From: Sutcliffiella halmapala
GTDB lineage: Bacteria; Bacillota; Bacilli; Bacillales; Bacillaceae_I
Length of the DNA: 64,000 nt
Assembly: GCF_002019665.1 (NCBI RefSeq)
Contig: NZ_KV917375.1
Span: 1,989,175-2,053,174, forward strand
Reading direction: 5' to 3'
Part shown: piece by piece, positions 54,971 through 64,000 of the stretch
Layout: the number at the start of each line of letters is the position of its first letter
How positions within the stretch are numbered: position 1 is the stretch's first letter
The notes under the pieces: model-generated
Database searches by the model: none
The model's input: the letters and a program-made list of their open reading frames with translations, nothing else
What the model was told of the DNA's origin: nothing
Program-made: the position numbers and the translations under genes

Positions 54971-55309
54971 CCATTACGCTTAGCCGCGAGTTTCCATTAC
55001 TAAAGCCAATCAAGTAATTGCTACTTTGCTGCAAACCACTTGATTAGCAGGTATTCCTTATGTTAATCTACTAACAGAAAATCTTCACTGAAATGGTGGA
55101 AAATTCCTGTATAACCACATTTTTAAGAGAAATTTGTTGAAATCTAGTGATTTATGCGGTAATATAAGCCTTGTTACAAGATTTGCAGCTCTATGATGTA
55201 TAGAATAACTGAAATCTGTGAAGAAATGTTAGTACTAGGCTTTTACTAGACCAAATCTTCTTTTTGGTCTATTATAGTGATAAACTCCCTTTGGGAGGAG
55301 GTGAATGGC

Positions 55310-55582
55310 ATGAACAAGACAGATTTAATCAATGCAGTTGCTGAAGCAAGTGAACTTTCTAAGAAAGACGCTACGAAAGCAGTTGATGCTGTTTTCGATA
55401 CAATTTTAGAAGCACTAAAAAACGGTGACAAAGTACAATTAATCGGTTTTGGTAACTTTGAAGTACGTGAGCGCGCTGCGCGTAAAGGTCGTAACCCTCA
55501 AACTGGGGAAGAGATCGAAATCGCTGCTAGTAAAGTACCGGCTTTCAAACCTGGTAAAGCACTTAAAGACGCTGTTAAATAA
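55310..55582 (+). CDS. hbs: DNA-binding protein HU (HBsu)
   Basis: Abundant nucleoid protein that bends DNA as a dimer. The 90-aa sequence begins [20 protein letters not shown] and has the DNA-arm motif [20 protein letters not shown] (Pro about residue 63) and [14 protein letters not shown]. The open frame begins earlier at 55277, but GGGAGGAGGTGA directly precedes ATG 55310, an optimal site fitting high expression. Its codon use is strongly biased to GCT, GGT and CGT, unlike its neighbours. Confidence 0.97.
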   Translation: MNKTDLINAVAEASELSKKDATKAVDAVFDTILEALKNGDKVQLIGFGNFEVRERAARKGRNPQTGEEIEIAASKVPAFKPGKALKDAVK

Positions 55583-55616
55583 TTAACAGCTACATAGTCA
55601 AATGATTGTCATCATT

Positions 55617-55646
55617 AAGAGGCGCATGTTTTTGCGCCTCTTTTAG
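55617..55646 (+). terminator. Terminator after hbs
   Basis: AAGAGGCGCA pairs exactly with TGCGCCTCTT around TGTTTT, followed by TT. Confidence 0.92.
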
Positions 55647-55820
55647 TTTGTTGACATGTATTGTTATACGTATTCTAGAAGGAATGAAAGCGTTTATCAC
55701 TCTAACAAACAGCTCTTAAGAAGAGTAGAAATATCATAATTGAGATAAAGCTTTTGAGTAATAACGAGCAACAAACGAGTGTGAGCGTTTTCCAACAAAA
55801 TCTAGAACGTCTCTTTCTTT

Positions 55821-55850
55821 TTGCATTTATAAAAAAACTTATGCTAGAAT
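55821..55850 (+). promoter_or_regulatory. Probable sigma-A promoter of folE
   Basis: TTGCAT (55821-55826), an 18-base spacer and TAGAAT (55845-55850) with an extended -10 TG (TGCTAGAAT). It is 43 bp from the folE start. Confidence 0.6.
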
Positions 55851-55892
55851 CACATTATAGCTATTTGTATGTGATGTAGGAGGAAAATAGAA

Positions 55893-56459
55893 ATGACACA
55901 AGTAAATACAGCACAAATTGAACAAGCAGTTCGTTTAATATTGGAAGCAATTGGTGAAGACCCTAATCGTGAGGGCTTATTAGATACACCTAAACGTGTT
56001 GCAAAAATGTATACTGAAGTATTTTCAGGCCTGAATGAAGATCCGAAAGAGCATTTCAAAACAGTATTTGGTGAAGCGCACGAAGAATTAGTTCTTGTTA
56101 AAGATATTTCTTTCTTCTCTATGTGTGAACATCATCTCGTTCCTTTCTTTGGGAAAGCACATGTTGCATACATCCCAAGAGGTGGAAAAGTAACAGGATT
56201 AAGTAAACTTGCAAGGGCCGTAGAAGCGGTTGCAAAGCGTCCACAGCTTCAAGAAAGAATTACTTCCACCATTGCTGATTCTATTGTAGAGTCACTAGAT
56301 CCGCACGGTGTAATGGTTGTAGTAGAAGCAGAGCATATGTGTATGACAATGCGTGGTGTGAAAAAGCCAGGTGCCTTAACAATTACATCTGCGGTGCGTG
56401 GAGTACTAGAAAAAGACCCGGCAGCTAGAGCAGAAGTGTTATCCTTTATTAAAGGCTAA
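55893..56459 (+). CDS. folE: GTP cyclohydrolase I (MtrA)
   Basis: First enzyme of tetrahydrofolate synthesis, GTP to dihydroneopterin triphosphate. The 188-aa protein has zinc ligands in [15 protein letters not shown] and in [16 protein letters not shown], plus the [20 protein letters not shown] helix. AGGAGGAAAA precedes the ATG. It forms the mtrAB operon with mtrB, 27 bp downstream, as in B. subtilis. Confidence 0.97.
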   Translation: MTQVNTAQIEQAVRLILEAIGEDPNREGLLDTPKRVAKMYTEVFSGLNEDPKEHFKTVFGEAHEELVLVKDISFFSMCEHHLVPFFGKAHVAYIPRGGKVTGLSKLARAVEAVAKRPQLQERITSTIADSIVESLDPHGVMVVVEAEHMCMTMRGVKKPGALTITSAVRGVLEKDPAARAEVLSFIKG

Positions 56460-56486
56460 CCGAATTAGTTAATTAGGAGGATTGTC

Positions 56487-56708
56487 ATGAGTCAAACACA
56501 TCCAAATGATTTTATAGTAATCAAGGCGAAAGAAGATGGCGTTAGTGTAATTGGCTTAACTCGTGGAACAGATACGCGTTTTCATCACTCTGAGAAGCTA
56601 GATAAGGGTGAAATAATGATTGCGCAATTTACGGAACACACGTCTGCGATTAAAATTAGAGGGAAAGCCCTTATTCAATCTTCTCATGGTGAAATGGATA
56701 CTGAATAA
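56487..56708 (+). CDS. mtrB: Tryptophan RNA-binding attenuation protein (TRAP)
   Basis: An 11-mer ring that binds tryptophan and wraps GAG/UAG repeats in trp leader RNA to promote termination. The 73-aa subunit contains [33 protein letters not shown] and [18 protein letters not shown], including the RNA-contacting Lys/Lys/Arg positions as I recall them. TTAGGAGGATT precedes the ATG. The aromatic pathway genes it would affect begin with aroF/aroB at the end of the window. Confidence 0.96.
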   Translation: MSQTHPNDFIVIKAKEDGVSVIGLTRGTDTRFHHSEKLDKGEIMIAQFTEHTSAIKIRGKALIQSSHGEMDTE

Positions 56709-56714
56709 AAAAGG

Positions 56715-56762
56715 AAAAGCAACCCAAACTGAGAGATGATTCTAGTCTATGTTGCTTTTTTG
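56715..56762 (+). terminator. Terminator after mtrB
   Basis: AAAAGCAAC pairs with GTTGCTTTT across a 27-base loop, then a T run. The large loop makes it weaker than the others. Confidence 0.65.
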
Positions 56763-57091
56763 TCCACTGGCTGATAGCAGCTAATGATACAATGATTAGC
56801 TGTTCGAGCTAGACACTATGTAAACTTCAAAACGAGAGCAGAAGAATTAAATTTTCTCTGCTTTTCTTATATCTTTTCTATCCCAAAATTCTTAAATACG
56901 ATTTGTCTACTTAAAACAGGTTAAACTAAAGAAAGATAGCTTATTTTCGCCAATATGTCTTACTAATGTGCTATAATTAGCTTTGTTTATTTAAAGAGAG
57001 TAAAAAGGGCTTTTCTTCAAAAGTTTATTCTTTCTAATAAGGCATTTTTCGTAAATCTTGTTGTTTTTTTGTTACGTAAGGAGAAATCAGA

Positions 57092-57181
57092 TTGAACTAT
57101 TACCGAGCTTACCTTTCAATCAATTCCGAAAATACGAGGAATAGAGCAAGACAATCCTTTTATTTCGTGACTAAAAGATAA
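57092..57181 (+). CDS. Possible 29-aa leader ORF before hepS
   Basis: TTG start with AAGGAG 7 bases upstream, 29 codons, encoding a basic peptide starting MNYYRAYLSINSENTRNRAR. It ends 66 bp before hepS. It has no recognisable family and no regulatory codon run. The 540-bp mtrB-hepS gap otherwise shows only AT-rich sequence. It could be chance. Confidence 0.25.
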   Translation: MNYYRAYLSINSENTRNRARQSFYFVTKR

Positions 57182-57247
57182 ATTATAGAGTTTTATACGA
57201 AAATAACCTTTAATAAAAGTTAGAAAAGGGAACAAGGGTGGTCTTTA

Positions 57248-58078
57248 GTGAGTCATATTCAAATACATATATCAACGATAAAAGAGCAACTACATAACTT
57301 AATAACACATCCATACTTAGTTAAACATATAAAATATCCGGTGATTGATGAGGATAAGCTTTTACTCCTTTATTCGGCTTTGGAATCCATCCCTTTGGCT
57401 GATGAGAAAAAAGAGCAATATATTTTATCTACCATGCTCGTGCAAATCGCCCTTGATACCCATGATTTGGTAACCAACACCAGGATAGATCAAATGAAAA
57501 AAGATAATGCGAAGAATCGTCAGTTGACAGTGCTTGCAGGAGATTATTATAGCGGCCTTCATTACCAATTATTAGCGAAAAGTAATGATATAACGATGAT
57601 TAAGACACTTGCTCATTCAATAAAACAAATTAATGAACACAAAATTGCTTATTATCAAAAAGAGTTTGATGGAATGGAAACATTAATGGATAGTCTTGGG
57701 AAAATAGAGTCATCCTTAATACAATCCGTCTCTCAGTATTTTTCAGATTCTGTATTTAAAGAACTAAGTGTAAACTTTTTATTATTAAAACGCTTAATCA
57801 TGGAGCGGAATAAGTATGCTCTTGATAAATCCACCTTTTTCTTTGACACCATGAAAAGAATTGCTTTTTCCAAGAGTCAAACCGAAAAGATGGATCCTTC
57901 AAAGGATCAAGAAACATATATGTTGTATCTTATAGATCGCTATATTGAACATGTGAGAAAAACTATCGATCAAATAGTAGGATCCATTCCAAACATGAAT
58001 CACTTATTAAAATCTCGAATCCAAGAATTATATTATGAGATTCCATTTTCATCAAAAAAGTTTGTGGAAGAAGGGTAA
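57248..58078 (+). CDS. hepS: Heptaprenyl diphosphate synthase component I
   Basis: Small regulatory subunit of the two-component enzyme making the C35 side chain of menaquinone-7. The 276-aa protein is helical with no Asp-rich catalytic motif. The conserved part is TRIDQMKKDNAKNRQLTVLAGDYYSGLHYQLLAKS (only its core YYSGLHYQLL is strongly diagnostic). The start is GTG after AACAAGGGTGG. It is 3 bp upstream of menG and in operon with hepT. Confidence 0.9.
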   Translation: MSHIQIHISTIKEQLHNLITHPYLVKHIKYPVIDEDKLLLLYSALESIPLADEKKEQYILSTMLVQIALDTHDLVTNTRIDQMKKDNAKNRQLTVLAGDYYSGLHYQLLAKSNDITMIKTLAHSIKQINEHKIAYYQKEFDGMETLMDSLGKIESSLIQSVSQYFSDSVFKELSVNFLLLKRLIMERNKYALDKSTFFFDTMKRIAFSKSQTEKMDPSKDQETYMLYLIDRYIEHVRKTIDQIVGSIPNMNHLLKSRIQELYYEIPFSSKKFVEEG

Positions 58079-58081
58079 ACA

Positions 58082-58795
58082 ATGCAGCATCCATCAAAAG
58101 AGGAAAGAGTGCATGGAGTTTTCGAAAAAATTTATAAGAACTATGACAAAATGAATTCCGTCATAAGCTTTCAAAGACATGTTGCTTGGCGGAAGGACAC
58201 GATGAAAAGAATGAACGTCCAAAAAGGGGCTACTTCATTGGATGTATGCTGTGGAACTGGGGATTGGACGATTTCCATGGCAGAAGCAGTTGGAGCTAAC
58301 GGGAAAGTTATTGGATTAGATTTTAGCGAAAACATGCTGTCTATCGGAAAAGAGAAAGTGAAAAACTTAAGGGTAAACAATATAGAATTAGTTCATGGTA
58401 ATGCCATGGCCCTTCCATTTGAAGATAATAGCTTTGACTATGTGACAATTGGATTTGGATTGCGAAATGTCCCCGATTATTGTCAAGTCCTAAAAGAAAT
58501 GTACCGTGTCGTAAAGCCTGGTGGAAAAGTAGTGTGTTTAGAAACCTCACAGCCAACCTTAATAGGCTTCAGACAAATGTACTTTCTCTATTTCCAGTAT
58601 GTAATGCCATTGTTAGGTAAAGTTTTTGCTAAAAGCTATAATGAATATGCCTGGTTACATGAATCTGCAAAGGATTTTCCGGGTATGAAAGAATTAAAAG
58701 CGATGTATGAAAAAGTAGGTTTCCAACCAGTACAGGTAAAGGCTTATACAGGTGGAGTTGCTGCCATGCATTTAGGAATTAAACCTAGAAAATAG
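58082..58795 (+). CDS. menG: Demethylmenaquinone methyltransferase
   Basis: Last step of menaquinone synthesis, SAM-dependent methylation of demethylmenaquinone (UbiE/MenG family). The 237-aa protein has the start [23 protein letters not shown] motif [30 protein letters not shown] and the family pattern [13 protein letters not shown]. It is placed between the two subunits of heptaprenyl diphosphate synthase, the standard hepS-menG-hepT order. Confidence 0.96.
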   Translation: MQHPSKEERVHGVFEKIYKNYDKMNSVISFQRHVAWRKDTMKRMNVQKGATSLDVCCGTGDWTISMAEAVGANGKVIGLDFSENMLSIGKEKVKNLRVNNIELVHGNAMALPFEDNSFDYVTIGFGLRNVPDYCQVLKEMYRVVKPGGKVVCLETSQPTLIGFRQMYFLYFQYVMPLLGKVFAKSYNEYAWLHESAKDFPGMKELKAMYEKVGFQPVQVKAYTGGVAAMHLGIKPRK

Positions 58796-58813
58796 TTTGT
58801 AAAGGTGACCTAC

Positions 58814-59776
58814 ATGAAATTAAAGATGATGTATTCCTTTTTGAATACCGACCTACAAATAATAGAAAAAGAGTTAGAAGCGACGATTGAGTCAGAGCGT
58901 GCTTTATTACAGGAAGCATCCCTACATTTATTACAAGCAGGCGGAAAACGGATTAGACCTGTATTTGTGCTTTTAGCAGCTAAATTTGGTCATTATGATA
59001 TTCATAAAATCAAATATGTTGCCGTTGCACTGGAATTGATTCATATGGCTTCACTTGTACATGATGATGTTATTGACGATGCAGAGTTAAGACGTGGACA
59101 ACCGACTATTAAAGCTAAATGGGATAATCGTATAGCCATGTATACAGGTGATTATATTTTCGCCAGATCATTAGAATTAATGACGATGGTAGATAATATC
59201 AAAGCCCATCAAATCTTGTCCAATACGATTGTTGAGTTAAGTAAGGGAGAGATTGAACAAATCAGAGATAAGTTCAACTACGACCAAAACTTACGAATTT
59301 ACTTTAGACGAATCAAGAGGAAAACTGCTTTGCTTATTGCAGCAAGTTGTCAATTAGGAGCAGTTTCAGCGAATGCACCTGAATCTGTCCATAAAAGCTT
59401 GTTTAGGTTTGGGTATAATGTGGGAATGTCTTTTCAAATTACAGATGATATACTGGATTTCACTGGCACAGAAGAACAATTAGGAAAACCTGCTGGTAGT
59501 GACCTGTGGCAAGGTAACATTACATTACCTGTTTTATATGCAATGGAGAATCCTAGTTTGAATGAAAAGATAAGAGCGATCCATGAAAATAGTACAGCTG
59601 ATGAAATAAAAGAAGTTATTTCCCTAATAAAAGGTTCCGATGCAATAGAGCGCTCATTCCAACTTAGTGATCGTTATTTGAATAAAGCTTTTAAGGAACT
59701 TGAAAAGCTACCAAATGGAATTGCTAAAAGGACTTTTAATAATGTAGCAAAATTTATCGGAAAACGTAAATATTAA
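58814..59776 (+). CDS. hepT: Heptaprenyl diphosphate synthase component II
   Basis: Catalytic subunit adding IPP units to make heptaprenyl diphosphate. The 320-aa protein has the first Asp-rich motif LVHDDVIDDAELRRG and the second DDILDFTG, with GGKRIRPVFVLLAAKFG as IPP-binding region. GTG 58805 is in frame, but AAAGGTGA serves ATG 58814 and the length then equals the family. Substrate IPP/DMAPP balance depends on Fni encoded upstream. Confidence 0.96.
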   Translation: MKLKMMYSFLNTDLQIIEKELEATIESERALLQEASLHLLQAGGKRIRPVFVLLAAKFGHYDIHKIKYVAVALELIHMASLVHDDVIDDAELRRGQPTIKAKWDNRIAMYTGDYIFARSLELMTMVDNIKAHQILSNTIVELSKGEIEQIRDKFNYDQNLRIYFRRIKRKTALLIAASCQLGAVSANAPESVHKSLFRFGYNVGMSFQITDDILDFTGTEEQLGKPAGSDLWQGNITLPVLYAMENPSLNEKIRAIHENSTADEIKEVISLIKGSDAIERSFQLSDRYLNKAFKELEKLPNGIAKRTFNNVAKFIGKRKY

Positions 59777-59831
59777 GATAATTCTCCATCTTTTGAGTTG
59801 CGAAACAGGAAAAACCATGATATATTTTTGT

Positions 59832-59853
59832 AGGTTAGGACAATTCCTAACCT
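59832..59853 (+). terminator. Hairpin between hepT and ndk
   Basis: AGGTTAGG pairs exactly with CCTAACCT around ACAATT. It has no real T tract, so it may be an attenuating or mRNA-stabilising hairpin in the ndk leader rather than a strong terminator. Confidence 0.5.
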
Positions 59854-59885
59854 TACATAATCTTTAATGGGGTGGAGAAATTATT

Positions 59886-60332
59886 ATGGAAAAAACATTT
59901 TTAATGGTAAAACCAGATGGTGTACAACGTAACCTTATTGGGGAGATTGTTTCTCGATTTGAAAAAAAGGGCTTCCAATTAGTTGGAGCAAAATTAATGC
60001 AAATACCTGCTGAATTAGCAGAAGAGCATTATGGTGAGCATAAAGAACGTCCTTTCTTTGGGGAATTAGTAGATTTCATCACGTCAGGACCTGTATTTGC
60101 TATGGTATGGCAAGGGGAAAACGTTATTGCAACTGCACGTCAAATGATGGGTTCTACCAACCCTAAAGATGCTGCTCCTGGTACTATTCGCGGTGAGTTT
60201 GGTGTAATCGTTGGGAAAAATATCATTCACGGATCTGATTCACCAGAAAGTGCTGAACGCGAAATTGGTCTTTTCTTCAAAGGTGAAGGATTAGTAGAAT
60301 ACAATAAAGATGTAAACAACTGGATTTATTAA
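59886..60332 (+). CDS. ndk: Nucleoside diphosphate kinase
   Basis: Transfers gamma-phosphate between nucleoside triphosphates and diphosphates. The 148-aa protein has [15 protein letters not shown], the active His in [18 protein letters not shown] and [29 protein letters not shown] precedes the ATG. It is a single gene between hepT and cheR. Codon use suggests good expression. Confidence 0.97.
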   Translation: MEKTFLMVKPDGVQRNLIGEIVSRFEKKGFQLVGAKLMQIPAELAEEHYGEHKERPFFGELVDFITSGPVFAMVWQGENVIATARQMMGSTNPKDAAPGTIRGEFGVIVGKNIIHGSDSPESAEREIGLFFKGEGLVEYNKDVNNWIY

Positions 60333-60355
60333 TTTTTGTAAACGCTTCATAAATG

Positions 60356-60398
60356 AAACACCTCTTAATCGTGTATTACATGATAAGAGGTGTTTTTT
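60356..60398 (+). terminator. Terminator after ndk
   Basis: AAACACCTCTTA pairs exactly with TAAGAGGTGTTT around 16 bases, followed by T. Confidence 0.9.
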
Positions 60399-60543
60399 TA
60401 TTGAATAGGCTCTATTAAAGTACGGCGGTGTTTAAACGGAGCCATTGAATATGAAACGATAAAAAACGCGACATACGGAAATATATTCTCTCTTATCAAG
60501 TTAAATAATATATAATTTAGATAGATATTTAGAGAGAAAGTAG

Positions 60544-61329
<786 letters not shown>

Positions 61330-61330
61330 G

Positions 61331-61359
61331 GAATCCACTGTGAAGGTGGGTTTTTTTGT
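61331..61359 (+). terminator. Terminator after cheR
   Basis: AATCCAC pairs with GTGGGTT around TGTGAAG, followed by T. Confidence 0.75.
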
Positions 61360-61406
61360 TGTTCAGACGAATAATTCTACGTAGTGAAGTGATTTTTATA
61401 AAAAGA

Positions 61407-61595
61407 CTACTCTGAAAAAAAGGAAACACCATTGAACGCCCTGTAGATTTCCGTGCCAGGTGTTCGCTTTCCGCGGGCGGTTCTTGGGAGCCTCCTCGTC
61501 GCTATCGCTCCTGCGGGGTCTCCCTTCGACACGCATTCCCGCAGGAGTCTCACACCTTGCACTACAATCTACAGGGGGGACGAGGAATACTTAAC
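61407..61595 (-). repeat. Dispersed repeat, family 1, copy G (full length)
   Basis: About 189 bp in reverse orientation: CTACTCTGAAAAAAAGG, CCCTGTAGATTTCCGTGCCA, GTGTTCGCTTTCCGCGGGCGG, GCGGGGTCTCC, AGGAGTCTCACACCTTGCAC, AATCTACAGGGGGGACG and ACTTAAC. Both terminal repeats are intact. Confidence 0.92.
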
Positions 61596-61622
61596 ACTCC
61601 TTTTTCTTTATAGTACATGGGT

Positions 61623-61684
61623 GTACCTTGAAAATAAGGTTCCGCTTTTGAATACCCTGTTGTTACTGTTCCAGGCGTTGGCGT
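61623..61684 (-). repeat. Dispersed repeat, family 1, copy H (partial)
   Basis: GTACCTTGAAAATAAGG, CCCTGTTGTTACTGTTCCAGG and GCGTTGGCG match one end of the family with several changes. It lies 27 bp after copy G. The remaining sequence to aroF has no gene. Confidence 0.6.
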
Positions 61685-61916
61685 ATTTATTCAATTAATA
61701 TCGTGTCATTATCGAAAATGTAGGTTAGCTTGGCGTCGATAAAGATTTCAATATTTCTATCACCTTTGCAAAAGAAATTTATATTAATTTTGCTTACTAT
61801 CTACCCAAGCTTTTTTTTTATACCACTCTGAGCTAAACTTATGGTATAGTATTACATAAAACATTAACACTTAGATGCTTAAAAGCTTTAAAGGGATAAA
61901 GGAGATGCTGATGATT

Positions 61917-63089
61917 ATGAGATATTTGACTGCAGGCGAATCACACGGACCACAGTTGACCACTATTCTTGAAGGGGTTCCTGCTGGATTACCTTTGACT
62001 ACAGAGGACATAAATGACGATTTAGCGAGGCGACAAAAGGGGCATGGTCGCGGTAGAAGAATGCAGATTGAGAAGGATACAGTGGAAATTTTAAGTGGGG
62101 TCCGTCATGGACAAACATTAGGTTCTCCGATTTGCTTAGTGGTGGAGAATAATGATTGGAAGCATTGGACAAAGATTATGGGAATTGAACCACTTCCTGA
62201 AGAAGACCAAGAAGAAGTAAAGCGGAAAATTACCCGTCCACGCCCGGGGCATGCTGACCTTAATGGGGCGATTAAATATGGACATCGTGATATGCGTAAT
62301 GTTCTTGAGAGGTCCTCGGCTAGAGAAACCACGGTAAGAGTAGCTGCGGGGGCTGTGGCTCGAAAATTTCTTTCCGAGCTTGGAATTACAGTTGCTGGGC
62401 ACGTTACGGAAATAGGTGGCGTAAAGGCAAACCCAACGAATATCTCTAACTTGCAAGAGCTTAAAGATGTGACAGAGGCATCTCCAGTTCGTTGCTTTGA
62501 TAAAAGTGTGGAACAAGAGATGATGGATGCAATAGATAGCGCGAAACAAAATGGTGACTCAATTGGTGGCGTAGTAGAAGTGATTGTGGAGGGCATGCCT
62601 TCTGGTGTAGGAAGCTATGTCCATTACGATCGTAAGTTAGATGCGAAGCTCGCTGCGGCAATTATGAGTATTAATGCCTTTAAAGGTGTGGAATTTGGCG
62701 TTGGATTTGAAGCTGCTCGACTGCCAGGAAGTAAAGTCCATGATGAAATTGCCTGGAGTGAAGAGCGTGGTTATTTCCGCTTATCTAATAATTTAGGCGG
62801 CTTTGAAGGTGGCATGACTACGGGGATGCCTATCGTAATTAGAGGGGTAATGAAGCCGATTCCAACTTTGTATAAGCCACTCCAAAGTGTTGACATAGAA
62901 ACAAAAGAACCTTTCCAAGCAAGTATTGAGCGTTCTGATAGCTGTGCGGTTCCAGCAGCGAGTGTTGTCGCAGAAGCAGTAGTGGCATGGGAAGTTGCAG
63001 CAGCATTAATCGAACAGTTTGGACAGGATCGCATGGATCTGATTAAAGAAAATGTTCAAAGGATGCGAGAGCATGCCGCAGAATTTTAA
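61917..63089 (+). CDS. aroF: Chorismate synthase
   Basis: Last step of the shikimate pathway, EPSP to chorismate, using reduced FMN. The 390-aa protein begins [13 protein letters not shown], has [49 protein letters not shown] and the final [15 protein letters not shown]. In-frame ATGs occur at 61875, 61905 and 61911, but AAAGGAGA at 61899-61906 and the family start support 61917. aroB starts inside its 3' end. The Bacillus name is aroF; E. coli calls it aroC. Confidence 0.96.
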   Translation: MRYLTAGESHGPQLTTILEGVPAGLPLTTEDINDDLARRQKGHGRGRRMQIEKDTVEILSGVRHGQTLGSPICLVVENNDWKHWTKIMGIEPLPEEDQEEVKRKITRPRPGHADLNGAIKYGHRDMRNVLERSSARETTVRVAAGAVARKFLSELGITVAGHVTEIGGVKANPTNISNLQELKDVTEASPVRCFDKSVEQEMMDAIDSAKQNGDSIGGVVEVIVEGMPSGVGSYVHYDRKLDAKLAAAIMSINAFKGVEFGVGFEAARLPGSKVHDEIAWSEERGYFRLSNNLGGFEGGMTTGMPIVIRGVMKPIPTLYKPLQSVDIETKEPFQASIERSDSCAVPAASVVAEAVVAWEVAAALIEQFGQDRMDLIKENVQRMREHAAEF

Positions 63090-64000
63090 TATAAAAGAAG
63101 TAGTAGTGAAAACAGATTCCAAGTCCTACTCCGTTTATATTGGCGAAGGAGCGACTAACGTTCTTCCAGAAGTATTACAATCATTTAAAAAAGCGCCTAC
63201 TACTATTTTAATAGTGACGGATGACCGTGTGGCACAGCACTATTTGTCTGATGTGGAAGCTATCATTGGACCGGAGTCTGCGGTCCACAGCTTTATTTTA
63301 GAAAATGGTGAGAGTGCCAAGTCCTTTCAAAATTATTACGAGCTTCAAACGTTTGCACTCGAAAAAGGGCTAGATAGAAATTCGGTCATTATTGCATTAG
63401 GTGGTGGAGTGGTAGGGGATATTGCTGGCTTTGTGGCTTCTACCTACATGCGAGGAATTAAGTTTATCCAGCTGCCCACAACTTTACTCGCTCATGATAG
63501 TGCAGTTGGCGGGAAGGTAGCAATCAACCATCCGTTGGGTAAAAATATGATTGGCTCCTTTTATCAGCCGGAAGCGGTCATTTATGATATAAATTTCCTT
63601 GCTAGTTTACCGGAAAAGGAACTAAGATCGGGCTTTGCTGAAGTTGTTAAACATGCACTCATTTGGGATGCTGAGTTCTACCAATGGATTAAAGCTAATA
63701 TTCCGACTCTTGCTGACCTTACTGAAGAAAAGTTACACTTTTGCATTGAAAAGGGGATAAAGACGAAAGCTGCTGTCGTTTCTACCGATGAAAAGGAACA
63801 AGGATTACGTGCTATTTTAAATTTCGGGCATACACTTGGACATTCGTTAGAAGCATCGTACGGGTATGGTGAAATCACGCATGGTGACGGTGTAGCCTTA
63901 GGTATGTTGTTTGCAACTGAACTGAGTGAGGATCTATTTCCTGAGCTTTCACTTTCCGCTGAAATACGTGAACTTTGGCATAATTATAATTTCCCTACAA
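63073..64000 (+). CDS. aroB: 3-dehydroquinate synthase, 5' part
   Basis: Converts DAHP to 3-dehydroquinate with NAD and zinc. The frame stays open to the window edge, giving about 309 residues of an expected 360. Motifs are [69 protein letters not shown] and zinc-site [10 protein letters not shown] with [12 protein letters not shown] 63073 overlaps aroF by 17 bp and has AAAGGA 9 bases upstream; GTG 63106 is an alternative nearer to some family starts. Confidence 0.95.
   Translation, partial: MPQNFNIKEVVVKTDSKSYSVYIGEGATNVLPEVLQSFKKAPTTILIVTDDRVAQHYLSDVEAIIGPESAVHSFILENGESAKSFQNYYELQTFALEKGLDRNSVIIALGGGVVGDIAGFVASTYMRGIKFIQLPTTLLAHDSAVGGKVAINHPLGKNMIGSFYQPEAVIYDINFLASLPEKELRSGFAEVVKHALIWDAEFYQWIKANIPTLADLTEEKLHFCIEKGIKTKAAVVSTDEKEQGLRAILNFGHTLGHSLEASYGYGEITHGDGVALGMLFATELSEDLFPELSLSAEIRELWHNYNFPT

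Noticed and set aside
61453-61698. 81-codon open frame between cheR and aroF
   Set aside because: It runs through repeat copies G and H and has no ribosome binding site or domain.
62105-62596. 163-codon minus-strand frame opposite aroF
   Set aside because: Shadow of a conserved coding gene; no ribosome binding site or recognisable product.

Overview
The window is chromosomal DNA from a low-GC, endospore-forming member of the Bacillaceae. This is inferred from the sporulation and germination genes (dacB, spmA/spmB, sleB/ypeB, spoIVA), sigma-E-type promoters, AGGAGG-type ribosome binding sites with frequent GTG/TTG starts, and a gene order that follows, as I recall it, the ribD-to-aroB segment of Bacillus subtilis almost gene for gene. 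No phage, insertion sequence, CRISPR array, rRNA or tRNA was seen.

Layout: 1-3.8 kb, riboflavin operon ribD (5'-truncated)-ribE-ribBA-ribH-ribT. 3.9-7 kb, ypuF (minus), scpA-scpB (condensin partners), an unrecognised 142-aa gene and ypuI. 7.2-10.5 kb, an Fe/Mn superoxide dismutase and the sigma-E-type dacB-spmA-spmB operon. 10.6-17.5 kb, rluB and resABC/resDE (cytochrome c maturation and redox signalling). 17.5-18.9 kb, a cobalamin riboswitch driving a lipoprotein and an ECF-transporter S component, followed by a coiled-coil gene (minus); this lies between resE and sigX-rsiX (19.8-21.7 kb). 22-25.8 kb, a PHP phosphoesterase, serA (minus) and FMN riboswitch-ribU. 25.8-36.7 kb, fer (minus), ypbB-recS-ypbD-ypbE, ypbF, ypbG, a B12-binding MerR-type regulator, mecB, gudB and ypdA. 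36.8-42.5 kb, asparaginase (minus), prsW, sleB-ypeB, ypfA and ypfB. 42.6-54.5 kb, cmk-plsC, ypfD, fni, ypzI (minus), yphA-yphB plus a small partner, der-gpsA, yphE, yphF and spoIVA. 55.3-64 kb, hbs, folE-mtrB, hepS-menG-hepT, ndk, cheR, aroF and aroB (truncated by the window end).

The genes group into vitamin supply (riboflavin synthesis and uptake, probable cobalamin uptake, folate), respiration and quinone synthesis (res, hepS/menG/hepT, fer), chromosome maintenance (scpAB, recS, hbs, der), stress signalling (sigX/rsiX, prsW, resDE) and spore development.

The main departures from an ordinary Bacillus backbone are: (i) a 126-bp hairpin-forming repeat sitting inside the variable P4 arm of the FMN riboswitch aptamer, with tandem copies upstream of gudB; (ii) a dispersed repeat of about 140-190 bp with 25-bp imperfect terminal inverted repeats, at eight sites, one of them inside the rib operon; (iii) two cobalamin-linked loci (riboswitch cassette, MerR regulator); (iv) a strongly C-rich, G-poor stretch after prsW that looks like a Rho-utilisation region; (v) a perfect 15-bp hairpin inside fni; (vi) a perfect cre-type palindrome upstream of gudB. 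I did not find a clearly new multi-gene system. Family names rest on recognised motifs and recalled homologues, not on database searches.
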